The translations under genes and the position numbers were made by a program. The notes beneath the pieces were generated by a model. The model searched no databases and was not told the origin of the DNA. It saw nothing but the letters and a program-made list of their open reading frames with translations. Shown piece by piece: positions 7,330-13,064 of a stretch of DNA of 42,013 nt (its first letter is position 1; each line of letters begins with the position of its first letter). The stretch is from positions 1 through 42,013 of the IMG/VR virus record IMGVR_UViG_3300002460_000069; one strand, 5' to 3'. The DNA comes from a virus.

Positions 7330-7416
7330 TCATAGCAAACAATCCCCTTGATCATCTGCTTCAGCATGTTTCAATCCACGCCCCTGCACGAGGGGCGACT
7401 CGTCTAAATTATCCAT
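7330..7416 (-). CDS. 28-codon frame that reads through the CRISPR-like repeat
   Basis: ATG at 7416 with a strong ribosome binding site (GGTGAGGAG, 7 nt away). It encodes MDNLDESPLVQGRGLKHAEA followed by DDQGDCLL. Codons 6-16 are the CRISPR-like repeat itself. The TGA overlaps a possible ATG of the Lar-like gene (ATGA). It could be a leader peptide, or an accident of placing the repeat after an initiation site. If ribosomes translate it they would unfold the repeat hairpin, linking translation to exposure of the RNA element. Confidence 0.4.
   Translation of the reverse strand: MDNLDESPLVQGRGLKHAEADDQGDCLL
7368..7399 (-). CRISPR. solitary type I-C-like CRISPR repeat (copy 1)
   Basis: A 32-nt element. 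On the minus strand it begins GTCGCCCCTCG, continues TGCAGGGGCG and ends TGGATTGAAAC. A 7-bp stem (nt 3-9 with 15-21) and 5-nt loop precede an 11-nt single-stranded handle, matching type I-C repeats that Cas5d cuts at the stem base. There is no second repeat within hundreds of bases, no leader and no cas gene, so this is not an array. It lies in the 5' leader of a Lar-like gene and inside a 28-codon frame. Confidence 0.8.
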
Positions 7417-7517
7417 TTTTACACTCCTCACCTAAAATTTAATTACTTATTTATTACTGTTTTGTACTTAATCGGTAATTAAAATTTATTTTAAATTTCT
7501 GTTTGACACTCACACTT

Positions 7518-7931
7518 TTATTTATACCTAGTCGCTTCTAAAATAGGAATATTTGCTTCAGTCGGAATATAGACGACTGTTTTATTTACATCTTTTCCTG
7601 CAACATCCGTAATCCATAAATATCGAAGATATTGTTCATTCTCTTTAAGACTTTCTCCGATAATTTTATTTGCTTTAGCCACACCTTCAGCCCTAAGTAC
7701 CTCCGCATCGGCTAACAAACCTGCAGAATCTTTTTTAGCTTGAGCCTCCTGAACAGCAACCTTTTTACTGTAATCAGCTTTTGCTAATTAGGCTTGCCCA
7801 GCTAAACCTTGTTCCCAAACTGTATATTGAGGCATAATTGACATAAATAATATTCTAAACACAATAAAAGAAATCATTATCGCAATTGTTACTTTTACTA
7901 CATCAATCTCACCATCTTTTTTTCTAAACAT
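7518..7931 (-). pseudogene. membrane-anchored SPFH/prohibitin-tail-like protein with an in-frame TAA
   Basis: Codons 1-47 give MFRKKDGEIDVVKVTIAIMI, a transmembrane helix, then PQYTVWEQGLAGQA. A TAA at 7788-7790 interrupts. The same frame continues LAKADYSKKVAVQEAQAKKD, then LLADAEVLRAEGVAKANKII and YLRYLWITDV to IPTEANIPILEATRYK. This is the phage-type minimal prohibitin-like protein (YxVW...GxAxLAxA...A.E..RA.GvA.AN.II...L..N..YLRYLWI...YIPTEA.LPIL). Homologues typically have Glu near the stop, so GAA to TAA is the simplest change. It could be a nonsense mutation, a readthrough site or an assembly error. An internal start may still make the C-terminal part. Confidence 0.7.
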
Positions 7932-7956
7932 TTTTTCCTTTATTTCTATTTAATTA

Positions 7957-8232
7957 TTAAATATTATCCTGACATTCACAAACAATCTTTCCATCTTCAC
8001 GCCAATCTAAAATTTCTTTTTTAGCATATTTTTCCGCTTCTTTGTCGGTCAATAAATGATTCCCATAAACATTTTTGCGTATAGTAGCGTAGAGTTCTTT
8101 TCGTGTTCCTTGCCTTCTTCCTGTCCCCCCGCAGACTTCGCACTCTTCTCTCGGAGGCGGGTCTCCCATAGCTACGGAATTCTCAATCGGAAAACCAAAA
8201 AGACGATGCACGTAATCAATTATGTTTAACAT
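7957..8232 (-). CDS. zinc-knuckle protein with DnaJ-like CxxCxGxG motif
   Basis: Encodes 91 residues from ATG 8232 (AAAGGGATAAATAAA upstream), starting MLNIIDYVHRLFGFPIENSV. Residues around 35-45 read CEVCGGTGRRQG, a single DnaJ-type zinc knuckle, and the C-terminus has KIVCECQDNI, which could complete the metal site. Small phage proteins with one such knuckle are common in early operons; function unknown. Confidence 0.6.
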   Translation of the reverse strand: MLNIIDYVHRLFGFPIENSVAMGDPPPREECEVCGGTGRRQGTRKELYATIRKNVYGNHLLTDKEAEKYAKKEILDWREDGKIVCECQDNI

Positions 8233-8233
8233 T

Positions 8234-8422
8234 TTATTTATCCCTTTCTTCGTATTCACTTTTTAAGTCATTCCAAATTTCTGGGTCATTGTATAAGTTT
8301 TCTAAAGATTTTTCATTCTCTGCGACCCCCATCGCTGCTAACCACGACCAAAATCCGAATTCGGGAGATTCACCTGTATGTTCAAAATATTTTAAGGACA
8401 ATTTTTTTACGATGTTTTTCAT
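8234..8422 (-). CDS. uncharacterised 62-residue acidic protein
   Basis: The ATG at 8422 overlaps the upstream stop (TGATG), and AGGAGAGG lies upstream. The protein starts MKNIVKKLSLKYFEHTGESP and contains FGFWSWLAAMG and an acidic C-terminal helix. It is translationally coupled to the gene at 8422-8583. Not recognised. Confidence 0.55.
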   Translation of the reverse strand: MKNIVKKLSLKYFEHTGESPEFGFWSWLAAMGVAENEKSLENLYNDPEIWNDLKSEYEERDK

Positions 8423-8583
8423 CAAATTCCTCTCCTATAATTATCAATATCCTCGTCGGTTATTTCCCGCTCAAACATATTTCCGCTTTTTACCCCACGC
8501 GCCCACCCCTTAAACCTGAACGCTTGCACGACGCCGAACAACCGCAGAACAATAAAAGTTAGGGAATGAATAACCAGTCTCAT
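8422..8583 (-). CDS. uncharacterised 53-residue protein
   Basis: Starts MRLVIHSLTFIVLRLFGVVQ with a hydrophobic amphipathic N-terminus, then a basic stretch and a polar C-terminal tail (EITDEDIDNYRRGI). Its start overlaps the stop of the upstream gene (ATGATGA); an ATG one codon earlier (8586) is possible. Could be membrane-associated. Function unknown. Confidence 0.45.
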   Translation of the reverse strand: MRLVIHSLTFIVLRLFGVVQAFRFKGWARGVKSGNMFEREITDEDIDNYRRGI

Positions 8584-8780
8584 CATTTTTTAACCATCCA
8601 CGCTTTCAAGGCCGCGTCCTCTTTAATTATCCAAAGTTTTTTTTCTTTTAATTTTCTTTTAGTAATTTTCAGCGAATACAGCAAATCATCAAACTCTTTT
8701 TGAAGAGAAAGTACGTCCATTTCTGTACACGGGTCAGGGAACTGTTTTAAAAACCATCCCATAAAAGCACTTTTTTTCAT
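8583..8780 (-). CDS. uncharacterised 65-residue helical protein
   Basis: Starts MKKSAFMGWFLKQFPDPCTE. The rest is a charged helix pair (LQKEFDDLLYSLKITKRKLK). It overlaps both neighbours by 4 nt or less, as expected inside an operon. No family recognised. Confidence 0.55.
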   Translation of the reverse strand: MKKSAFMGWFLKQFPDPCTEMDVLSLQKEFDDLLYSLKITKRKLKEKKLWIIKEDAALKAWMVKK

Positions 8781-8998
8781 CGGGTTATCCTCGCTAATTC
8801 CTGTTTTGTTTTTTTTAAATATTTATGCCCGTAGCCAACGAACATTTGTGAGTCAACGGCTTTAATATTTTGACGCTCCATTTTAAAATTTACATAGGCC
8901 AGTATATCTGCGGGTAATTTATTTGACGGAAACAAACCGCCTCGCCTGTAATTAAAACATTTTTTATATGCCTTAAGAGATTTTTGGAAGTCGGTCAT
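8777..8998 (-). CDS. uncharacterised 73-residue basic protein
   Basis: Starts MTDFQKSLKAYKKCFNYRRG, with LPADILAYVNFKMERQNIKA in the middle and a basic C-terminus (KYLKKTKQELARITR). Charge and size would suit a nucleic-acid-binding accessory factor, but this is a guess. Its stop overlaps the following start. Confidence 0.5.
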   Translation of the reverse strand: MTDFQKSLKAYKKCFNYRRGGLFPSNKLPADILAYVNFKMERQNIKAVDSQMFVGYGHKYLKKTKQELARITR

Positions 8999-9001
8999 TT
9001 T

Positions 9002-9163
9002 TTATTTATAAACCTTCACCATAAAATTAAGAATTTCTTTTTTGCACAAAAGGCATATTTCGTATATTTTTCCTTCTAATTGAAGCTTAATTGAATTTTC
9101 CAAAAAATTTTTTGTTTTTATTTCATTTTTACATCTGTCACAAAACAATTTTTCTTCTCTCAT
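9002..9163 (-). CDS. 53-residue zinc-ribbon protein
   Basis: ATG at 9163 with GAGAGG 8 nt upstream. Starts MREEKLFCDRCKNEIKTKNF and carries a second knuckle, ICLLCKKE, giving the two CxxC pairs of a zinc ribbon. It overlaps the end of the lysozyme-like gene. Function unknown. Confidence 0.6.
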   Translation of the reverse strand: MREEKLFCDRCKNEIKTKNFLENSIKLQLEGKIYEICLLCKKEILNFMVKVYK

Positions 9164-9807
9164 TTCCAACCTCTCATTCTGTTTTTGGCTAAAATATAAC
9201 GAAGGTTTTGTTCCCAATTTCCGTTTAATTTCTGCTCTGCAGATGATAGCGACGCTCCTCCAGTAGGGCAGTAACGTTTCGCAAGGAATCCAATAAAATC
9301 CTCGCTTGATAATCGTTCAGAATTTGCAAATCTTTGACGGTTATTTCGGACAGTATTAAAACAAATCTTGCGGCAATCTTTTTCGCCCGAACAATGGACT
9401 GATCGTATTCCGTATGGAAATTGAGCATTTTTGCCTCCCTCTGTTTGATAAATAGCCGCCACAATTTCTTGGTCAGAATATGGGATAACGCCCTTTCTTA
9501 CGTTTAAAGCGCCGATCGTTCGTTTTTGCTTTATCAAAGTGCCTGTTCTGGACACTTGGGAGAGGCTTCTCTCCCCTGTTTCCCCTGCTTGGGCAGGCCC
9601 GGGCTCACATCCCCTTGCCCCAATCGCAAACAAAACCATCAGGGCGCAAAGGAATAACGGGACAATAACGCCCAAGGCCGATTCAAAAAATTTAGGCTGC
9701 GCTTCATGGGCGTTCCGGTATACCAGTTTTAGCATATTGCGGATATTTGCCCGTTCCAAGTCCCGCCACTTTTTTTTCGTCATCAGATAATCTTCGGCAG
9801 TGTTCAT
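9160..9807 (-). CDS. membrane-anchored lysozyme-like (transglycosylase-type) protein, probable endolysin
   Basis: A 215-residue protein with an uncleaved-looking transmembrane segment at about residues 45-68 (ALGVIVPLFLCALMVLFAIG). A catalytic-type domain follows: DQEIVAAIYQTEGGKNAQFP, DCRKICFNTVRNN, DFIGFLAKRYCPTGG and NGNWEQNLRYILAKN. This arrangement (AIYxxEGG...PYGI...C.n.v.N...dFi.FL..rY.P.g....N.nW..NvrY) is seen in phage lysozyme-like proteins. The Glu of YQTEGG is the candidate catalytic acid. The N-terminal helix suggests a signal-arrest endolysin or a virion-entry enzyme. Unusually for a lysis gene, it sits in the leftward arm behind a ribbon-helix-helix gene. Confidence 0.75.
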   Translation of the reverse strand: MNTAEDYLMTKKKWRDLERANIRNMLKLVYRNAHEAQPKFFESALGVIVPLFLCALMVLFAIGARGCEPGPAQAGETGERSLSQVSRTGTLIKQKRTIGALNVRKGVIPYSDQEIVAAIYQTEGGKNAQFPYGIRSVHCSGEKDCRKICFNTVRNNRQRFANSERLSSEDFIGFLAKRYCPTGGASLSSAEQKLNGNWEQNLRYILAKNRMRGWK

Positions 9808-9941
9808 TTTTTTTCATTCCTTTTTATCCGCTCAACAATCAATGCGGTTACGAGAGCTTTTATTGTGGTGTTTTCATTAAAAACTATTCGCCGGATTTTT
9901 TCTTTAATTTCATCTTCGATCCAAAAAATTATTCTTTTCAT
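9804..9941 (-). CDS. ribbon-helix-helix (Arc/CopG-like) regulator
   Basis: A 45-residue protein starting MKRIIFWIEDEIKEKIRRIV, then NENTTIKALVTALIVERIKR. A short β-strand (RIIFWI) precedes two helices, with the turn TTIK before helix B: the minimal RHH fold. AAAGGAG lies 6 nt before the ATG. Its stop overlaps the ATG of the lysozyme-like gene. An inverted repeat overlapping the promoter -10 (9959-9973) is a likely operator, suggesting autoregulation of a two-gene unit. Confidence 0.7.
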   Translation of the reverse strand: MKRIIFWIEDEIKEKIRRIVFNENTTIKALVTALIVERIKRNEKK

Positions 9942-9958
9942 TTTTTCTCCTTTCCCTT

Positions 9959-9973
9959 ATATAGCAAGTATAT
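9959..9973. promoter_or_regulatory. candidate RHH operator
   Basis: An inverted repeat ATATA-GCAAG-TATAT that overlaps the -10 box of the leftward promoter and lies 18 nt before the RHH gene. The position is right for repression. Binding is inferred. Confidence 0.45.
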
Positions 9974-9995
9974 CATGTGCGTTCTGTCCTGTCAA
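9967..9995 (-). promoter_or_regulatory. strong sigma70-type leftward promoter
   Basis: Minus strand TTGACA (9990-9995), 17-nt spacer, TATACT (9967-9972). Perfect -35 and a 5/6 -10. The predicted start is near 9960, about 20 nt before the RHH ATG. Confidence 0.8.
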
Positions 9996-10017
9996 GCAAA
10001 ATTCTAAAAATATTTAA

Positions 10018-10411
10018 GCTGGCCGGCGGGAATCCCCACCGGCGGGGGAGAACCTTCCAGAACTCCCTTTATCAGCTTTTAAAATTGGAACTGGCAGGTG
10101 CAGAACGGTGCTAGACCACACCGTATGCGGACTTACTGCTCCTTTTACTTTTCTTACCAGTCCTAAAAAAATATATTGACATTTTAAAAATGTTTTGTAA
10201 AATAAATTTATGCGGATAAAAAATCGAAACAATAGCAGGATGGGAACGCTAGGCCTGAGCATTGCTCCCGCATGCCTTACCGTAGAAACTTTCATCTCAC
10301 CGCCAACCATATACCCGGCAGTACTCCTTACACTCATCAGAACCCAATCGGGACACCGCACTAGTCTACTTTTGTAGAGGGGAGTACGGTAAGCTGTTTC
10401 CTTGTTTCGTG
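10018..10411 (-). ncRNA. candidate large structured non-coding RNA
   Basis: About 390 bases, far richer in GC than the flanks, without a convincing protein. Complementary segments are CTTACC/GGTAAG (10276-10281 with 10388-10393), GTACTCC/GGAGTAC (10321-10327 with 10381-10387), CTAC-AAAA-GTAG (10367-10378), GAGC-loop-GCTC near 10258-10268, ACGGTG/CACCGT (10104-10123) and a 9-bp stem at 10022-10042. The stems at 10022-10042 and 10302-10319 keep pairing through G-U on the minus strand but have C-A mismatches on the plus strand, which favours a leftward transcript. An AT-rich segment (about 10145-10225) separates two structured halves. The family is not identified; size and complexity suggest an ornate phage RNA class. 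Confidence 0.55.
10176..10203 (+). promoter_or_regulatory. possible rightward promoter inside the structured region
   Basis: TTGACA (10176-10181), 16-nt spacer, TAAAAT (10198-10203). It would transcribe the plus strand towards a T-rich stretch at 10415-10421, antisense to the left-transcribed RNA half. The match is good, but the region is AT-rich, so it may be chance. Confidence 0.35.
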
Positions 10412-10882
10412 TCATTTTTTTCTTTCGCTCACTTTTTTATTCCCTTGAGCAGGGGGAGACTTTATCTTCCGCTCCCATTCCCCGACAGTACTAACGTAGT
10501 TAAATTTATTCAAAATTAAATCATGGATTTTTTGAGCATAAATTTTTGGTAAATTAACACTTTTACAATAAAAAAGATTCCTAAATTGCTCCCATTTTAC
10601 TTTTTCAATCGTGTTTTTTAATTCTTGAACCTCGGGGATAGGCGGTACGCCAAAATTATCACAAACCAGCTTTGCTAAAACATCAGATTTTTCACAACAA
10701 TGCAAAGAACCGTTTTTATCGAATAACTTTTTTACCGCGTCAAAACTTAAAGGACGTAATTTATTTTTCATCCCACTCTTCCTTTCCTTTTTTTTAGCTA
10801 ATAAAAGACAGTTAAACAATGCTCTCTCATTAATCCCCATTTGCCGACTTTTTACAATTAAAGCACGTAATTTATTTTTCAT
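10412..10882 (-). CDS. uncharacterised helical protein sharing a domain with the Lar-fusion
   Basis: A 156-residue frame. The first ATG (10882) has AAAGGA upstream. A second in-frame ATG at 10771 begins a near-copy of the first 8 codons (MKNKLRAL / MKNKLRPL) and has its own purine-rich site, so a local duplication may have created alternative starts. NFGVPPIPEVQELKNTIEK matches NFGQPAIPSVEEIETVIKK of the protein at 6740-7312, indicating a shared domain. The stop overlaps the start of the structured RNA region. Function unknown. Confidence 0.55.
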   Translation of the reverse strand: MKNKLRALIVKSRQMGINERALFNCLLLAKKKERKSGMKNKLRPLSFDAVKKLFDKNGSLHCCEKSDVLAKLVCDNFGVPPIPEVQELKNTIEKVKWEQFRNLFYCKSVNLPKIYAQKIHDLILNKFNYVSTVGEWERKIKSPPAQGNKKVSERKK

Positions 10883-11145
10883 TTTTTCCTTTTTTTCGGT
10901 TTAACCGACCATGCGGGATAAGCCCGCCATCGATATTTTTTATCAAAATTTTCTTGCTCTCGCAACATTCGGCTAAACTCTTTTTGTTTTTCTTTATTCA
11001 CTGAACTCCGCGTCCCCTGTTTTATCCTACCAGCATTTATACTACGTCGCTCTATCTCACACAAAACTCTTGGAATATTTTTTTTATATGTTCTATCCCA
11101 TTCATTCTTGCCACCCAATTTCGGTTTGGACTTCTTTGGGTTCAA
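10879..11145 (-). CDS. small basic protein, start uncertain
   Basis: Up to 88 residues, very basic: GGKNEWDRTYKKNIPRVLCE, SVNKEKQKEFSRMLREQENF, and the end SVKPKKRKK. The longest version starts at a TTG inside the helicase gene without a good ribosome binding site; a shorter product from an internal start (MLREQEN) is possible. The charge suggests nucleic-acid binding. It overlaps both neighbours, as expected in an operon. Confidence 0.45.
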   Translation of the reverse strand: MNPKKSKPKLGGKNEWDRTYKKNIPRVLCEIERRSINAGRIKQGTRSSVNKEKQKEFSRMLREQENFDKKYRWRAYPAWSVKPKKRKK

Positions 11146-12178
11146 TTTTTATCGGCTTTTTTTTCGCCCAGTGCGGTAAAAATTGTTCTTCAATGGCATT
11201 CCCCGATGAGGGCATCCCGAATTTATCCAAAGAGTGAAGCGTATAATCCTTGGAGTAATTTCCCGTGTACGAATCAAAATTTATCAATATCCCGCAATTT
11301 GATTTTACGTTTGGAATTTGACTTTTGACAATCCTAAAATAAGTCGGATAAATCCCCGCCGATAAATTAGCTAGTCCAAACGCCGGCGAGATAGTGATCG
11401 CCGCCGTCGCCATTTTAGGAATATTACTCGTGCCATAAAAATCCGCTTGATCCGGCAATCCCCTGTCTTTCATTTTTTTAACCAGATGTGAAATCAAAAT
11501 AACTGGAATGTCATAAAATTGGACAATGTCTCTAACTGATTTTAAAATTTTAGTCAATCCGATTATTTCTTTTTCACCGTCGGGTAAATCAAAATATTGC
11601 AGGTGGTCAATCACAATTAAATCAACGTTGAATGAAGTCATTCTTATAATTTTTTCTCCTTGCATTGTAGGCGTCATACTGTGAAAATCCGTTAACTCTA
11701 TTTGCAACTGCTCTATTCCAAATCCTCTATTTATTTCCGCGGCATAAAAATTGTCCTTATATTTTTCCTGCCATTGCTCTAAAACCTTTGTTTCCACCTT
11801 ATCCAAAATTGTCCCTTTAAGTTCCCCGTTTAACCATTTTCGATAGTCCATATCCACAAACCCGTTTTCCGTCCATCCGTTACCGTAATATTCATTGCGT
11901 ATATCGTGCCATTTTAACCGGCGGATCGCGGCGCGATGACCACCTTCTAAATTAAATAAAGCCACTTTTCGGCCCGCTATGGCATTATGTCTGGCGATCA
12001 TAAGACCGATCTCAGTTTTCCCACTGCCCGAATCCGCCCCAATAACAATCAAATCGTTTTTACGAATACCGTAAAACGCGTCATCTAAGGCCGCGATCCC
12101 GTACCAGCAAAATTTTTTAGGGTCATTTGCTTCCCGTTCCGCACGTTCTTCGGTAAAAAAATCTATAATGTTTTTCAT
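11102..12178 (-). CDS. DnaB-like replicative helicase (RecA-type ATPase)
   Basis: A 358-residue protein. Walker A is GADSGSGKT (residues 47-55), Walker B is VDLIVIDHLQYF (about 184-195), and the sensor-like VILISHLVKKMKDRGLPDQA is typical of the DnaB/Gp4 C-terminal ATPase. The usual N-terminal primase-interacting domain of DnaB is missing, so this is a short phage version that may rely on the initiator for loading. The ATG lies 10 nt downstream of the second CRISPR-like repeat, which occupies nearly the whole intergenic gap; ACGGAAT is the only weak initiation site. Confidence 0.88.
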   Translation of the reverse strand: MKNIIDFFTEERAEREANDPKKFCWYGIAALDDAFYGIRKNDLIVIGADSGSGKTEIGLMIARHNAIAGRKVALFNLEGGHRAAIRRLKWHDIRNEYYGNGWTENGFVDMDYRKWLNGELKGTILDKVETKVLEQWQEKYKDNFYAAEINRGFGIEQLQIELTDFHSMTPTMQGEKIIRMTSFNVDLIVIDHLQYFDLPDGEKEIIGLTKILKSVRDIVQFYDIPVILISHLVKKMKDRGLPDQADFYGTSNIPKMATAAITISPAFGLANLSAGIYPTYFRIVKSQIPNVKSNCGILINFDSYTGNYSKDYTLHSLDKFGMPSSGNAIEEQFLPHWAKKKPIKIEPKEVQTEIGWQE

Positions 12179-12188
12179 ATTCCGTTTA

Positions 12189-12220
12189 GTTTCAATCCAC
12201 GCCCTTGAACGAGGGGCGAA
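12189..12220 (-). CRISPR. solitary type I-C-like CRISPR repeat (copy 2)
   Basis: 32 nt, 29 of 32 identical to the copy at 7368. The minus strand begins TTCGCCCCTCG, continues TTCAAGGGCG and ends TGGATTGAAAC. The basal 5 bp of the stem and the full 11-nt handle are unchanged; one change (C8-A16) opens the loop-proximal end. It starts 5 nt after the stop of a 57-aa gene and ends 10 nt before the helicase ATG, so it must be transcribed within the replication mRNA. There is no spacer-repeat unit around it. Confidence 0.78.
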
Positions 12221-12225
12221 CCGCT

Positions 12226-12399
12226 TTATGAACTCTCTACTTCATCCAAAATTGGTAAAAATTTTTCACGTCCACCAGTAAGCACAACAATCCAGGCGGA
12301 AAATTCCAAAGCCTCTGCTTTAGTTAATTCTCTCGTTGGGGGCATTAAAATAAGAATGCCGGTAGAACTAATAGATACACCAAATTTATTTCCTTCCAT
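12226..12399 (-). CDS. 57-residue uncharacterised protein
   Basis: Starts MEGNKFGVSISSTGILILMP, then PTRELTKAEALEFSAWIVVL to the end. β-strands followed by a helix (LTKAEALEFSAWIV) resemble small phage proteins of the form 'strand-loop-[ST]-x-E-A-hydrophobic helix'. AAAGGA lies 9 nt before the ATG. It is positioned between the initiator and helicase genes, directly before the CRISPR-like repeat. Confidence 0.65.
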   Translation of the reverse strand: MEGNKFGVSISSTGILILMPPTRELTKAEALEFSAWIVVLTGGREKFLPILDEVESS

Positions 12400-12414
12400 A
12401 TCGCTTTATTCCTT

Positions 12415-13047
12415 TCATATCCCCTCAAATTTTATAAATTTTTTCTCCTTATCCCATTCCGAACATGCCCTGCGGTATGCGGCTTTCCACGATTTCATTT
12501 TGTTTTTGCCTACCATCCAGCCATTCGACTCATAAAAGTCTATAAAGCGGCTTGGCTCTATATTCCCGTTTATCTCGAGTTTGTAAGCCAAAACTTCTTC
12601 TAAAGCTGGCGGTATAGATATATTGTTTTCCTTGTTTTCTTTGTTATACATTGTTCTGTTGTGTCTCTCCGTTGTCTTTTTGTTGTCCTCTCCGTTGTCC
12701 TCTCCGTTGTCCTCATTGTTGTTACTATTTTGATAGTCATTGTATTTAAGTATTGTGATTAAACGACTTGTGTTTGTTTTTTGTTGTCTTATTTGCCCCT
12801 CTATTTCGAACTCTAAAAGTAGTTTTTCTACATAACTTTCACTCATTTTGCAATACCCGACGAGCTTTCTGCGGCCTGTGATCAATTCTCCTCGGTGTAA
12901 ATCAATAGGTTTTCCGTTCCAAACTATGCGATGATCTTTAAACGTAGCCAACAGGAGCAGTGTTATCCATAATTGTAAGCGTTTAGGGTTTTGGTATCCA
13001 TACCAGTCAAAAATTTTGCGTTGTAAAATTATAAATCCAGGAGGCAT
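12415..13047 (-). CDS. replication initiator (DnaD/lambda O-like winged-helix protein)
   Basis: A 210-residue protein. The N-terminal winged helix includes GELITGRRKLVGYCKMSESY and a wing RLITILKYNDYQ. A low-complexity linker (NEDNGEDNGEDNKKT) is followed by a C-terminal motif FYESNGWMVGKNKMKSWKAA, ending RRACSEW, typical of phage replication initiators that recruit the helicase. It precedes the helicase gene, as in lambda O/P-type modules. The linker is encoded by 12-bp iteron-like repeats, a possible origin. No close ribosome binding site is visible at the ATG; GAGGGGG lies 19 nt upstream in a predicted helix. Confidence 0.75.
   Translation of the reverse strand: MPPGFIILQRKIFDWYGYQNPKRLQLWITLLLLATFKDHRIVWNGKPIDLHRGELITGRRKLVGYCKMSESYVEKLLLEFEIEGQIRQQKTNTSRLITILKYNDYQNSNNNEDNGEDNGEDNKKTTERHNRTMYNKENKENNISIPPALEEVLAYKLEINGNIEPSRFIDFYESNGWMVGKNKMKSWKAAYRRACSEWDKEKKFIKFEGI
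12682..12714. repeat. 12-bp iteron-like direct repeats, possible replication origin
   Basis: Two exact copies (12682-12693, 12694-12705) and a 9-bp partial third of GTTGTCCTCTCC (plus strand), inside the initiator gene with an AT-rich stretch beside them (12717-12760). Lambda places its origin iterons inside gene O, so the position is suggestive. The repeats may instead be only a slippage-made linker. Confidence 0.45.
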
Positions 13048-13064
13048 GTTTTTTAAAAATAAAA

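Noticed and set aside
10334-10340. Hammerhead-like CUGAUGA on the minus strand
   Set aside because: No matching stem II followed by GAAA and a cleavable stem could be drawn around it.
10014-10415. 133-codon minus-strand frame starting with an ATGA overlap
   Set aside because: The translation looks like a by-product of GC-rich paired segments, has no recognisable domain, and many codons lie in complementary RNA arms. I favour a structured RNA, although the coupled start leaves some doubt.
7368-12220. CRISPR array
   Set aside because: The two repeats are 4.8 kb apart, no repeat-spacer periodicity exists beside either, and no cas gene is present, so these are solitary units.
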